From NCBI GenBank assembly GCA_032251315.1, contig JAVVEE010000063.1, positions 1 through 14,686 of the forward strand: DNA of 14,686 nucleotides. Direction: 5' to 3'. Source of the DNA: LH-M37 sp032251315. Lineage in GTDB: Bacteria > Pseudomonadota > Gammaproteobacteria > SZUA-229. How positions within the stretch are numbered: the first letter of the stretch is position 1; each line of letters opens with the position of its first letter. Below are positions 14,410 through 14,686 of this stretch, piece after piece. The position numbers and the translations under genes were made by a program. The notes below the pieces were generated by a model. The model ran no database searches. It was not told the DNA's origin and saw only the letters and a list, made by a program, of their open reading frames with translations.

Positions 14410-14686
14410 GATGAGGGCTCTAGAAATGCGGCGATTTTATCAGCGCTGTTTACAATATTGATGCTTGCCATGTCATTTTCACTGCTATAGGTTTCAGGTG
14501 AAAAGCTAAGTCTACGGCTGCTTTGATTCGTGGTTTTCCAGCGCAGTGCGGTAGCGGACTTCCGTGCCGGGTAGAAGGCTACGGTGGGTATGTCTAAGGC
14601 CCCTGCAACATGCAGCGTGCCGGTCGAGCCGCTGATGAACGCGCTGGCGATGGCGCAGGTTTTGGTGAATGCCACGATACCCCTGT
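14406..14686 (-). CDS. GT9-family glycosyltransferase, heptosyltransferase-like (5' end outside the window)
   Basis: Only the C-terminal part (about 93 residues) is inside the window; the frame is open through the right edge. ISGSTGTLHVAGALDIPTVA followed by FYPARKSATALRW is the hallmark of the nucleotide-sugar-binding half of GT9 enzymes such as WaaC, WaaF and WaaQ, where the ST/DSG-H-VA segment contacts ADP-heptose. A GTG at 14675 is internal, not a start, because the family sequence continues upstream of it. It is the first visible gene of the leftward operon and overlaps the GT2 gene by four bases. Its divergence from the WaaF in this window suggests another heptosyltransferase or a related core transferase, not a duplicate. 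Confidence 0.88.
   Translation of the reverse strand, partial: RGIVAFTKTCAIASAFISGSTGTLHVAGALDIPTVAFYPARKSATALRWKTTNQSSRRLSFSPETYSSENDMASINIVNSADKIAAFLEPSS

Noticed and set aside
1..14686. CRISPR arrays, tRNA or rRNA genes, toxin-antitoxin pairs, defence islands
   Set aside because: No regularly spaced repeats, cloverleaf-like genes or matching protein motifs were seen on reading both strands.

Overview
The window looks like a gammaproteobacterial chromosome. The left 9.9 kb is G+C-rich and carries compact housekeeping genes in a familiar gammaproteobacterial order: phosphate transporter, glnE, ilvE, a small CHCC zinc-finger gene, hldE, and then waaF. The resemblance is closest to the Chromatiales/Thiotrichales type, but the exact genus cannot be read from the sequence.

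Left region (1-9964, all + strand): the 3' part of a PiT phosphate transporter; glnE, which adenylylates and deadenylylates glutamine synthetase; ilvE, for branched-chain amino acid transamination; a 69-aa NDUFS6-like zinc-finger protein; hldE, a bifunctional enzyme making ADP-heptose; an FAD-dependent oxidoreductase and an aldo/keto reductase joined head to tail by stop/start overlaps; and waaF, heptosyltransferase II. HldE makes the precursor of the ADP-heptose that WaaF uses to build the LPS inner core, so the last part of this block is an LPS-core cluster with two redox genes of unknown purpose inside it.

Middle region (about 9965-12980): base composition drops sharply to AT-rich. Directly after waaF lies a decayed 3' fragment of an O-antigen ligase/polymerase (Wzy_C-type) gene, which is not obvious from intact reading frames. 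Next come an FkbM-family methyltransferase, an internally deleted IS3-family element whose left end appears to supply that gene's stop codon, and a class I methyltransferase with an N-terminal zinc ribbon. After these lie a broken C-terminal remnant of an unidentified protein and a second, different IS3-family orfA remnant, both on the - strand. This is an insertion-sequence graveyard at the edge of a variable surface-polysaccharide locus.

Right region (12983-14686, all - strand): a tightly packed convergent operon, read right to left, of a GT9 heptosyltransferase-like protein (cut by the window edge), a family 2 glycosyltransferase, and a small SAM-dependent methyltransferase. These probably add or modify sugars of LPS core or O-antigen.

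No tRNA, rRNA, CRISPR array or origin was seen. Nothing here amounts to a clearly new defence or mobile system. The most interesting points are the hidden O-antigen ligase pseudogene, the two IS3 remnants flanking a lone methyltransferase, and the coupled oxidoreductase pair inside the heptose genes.
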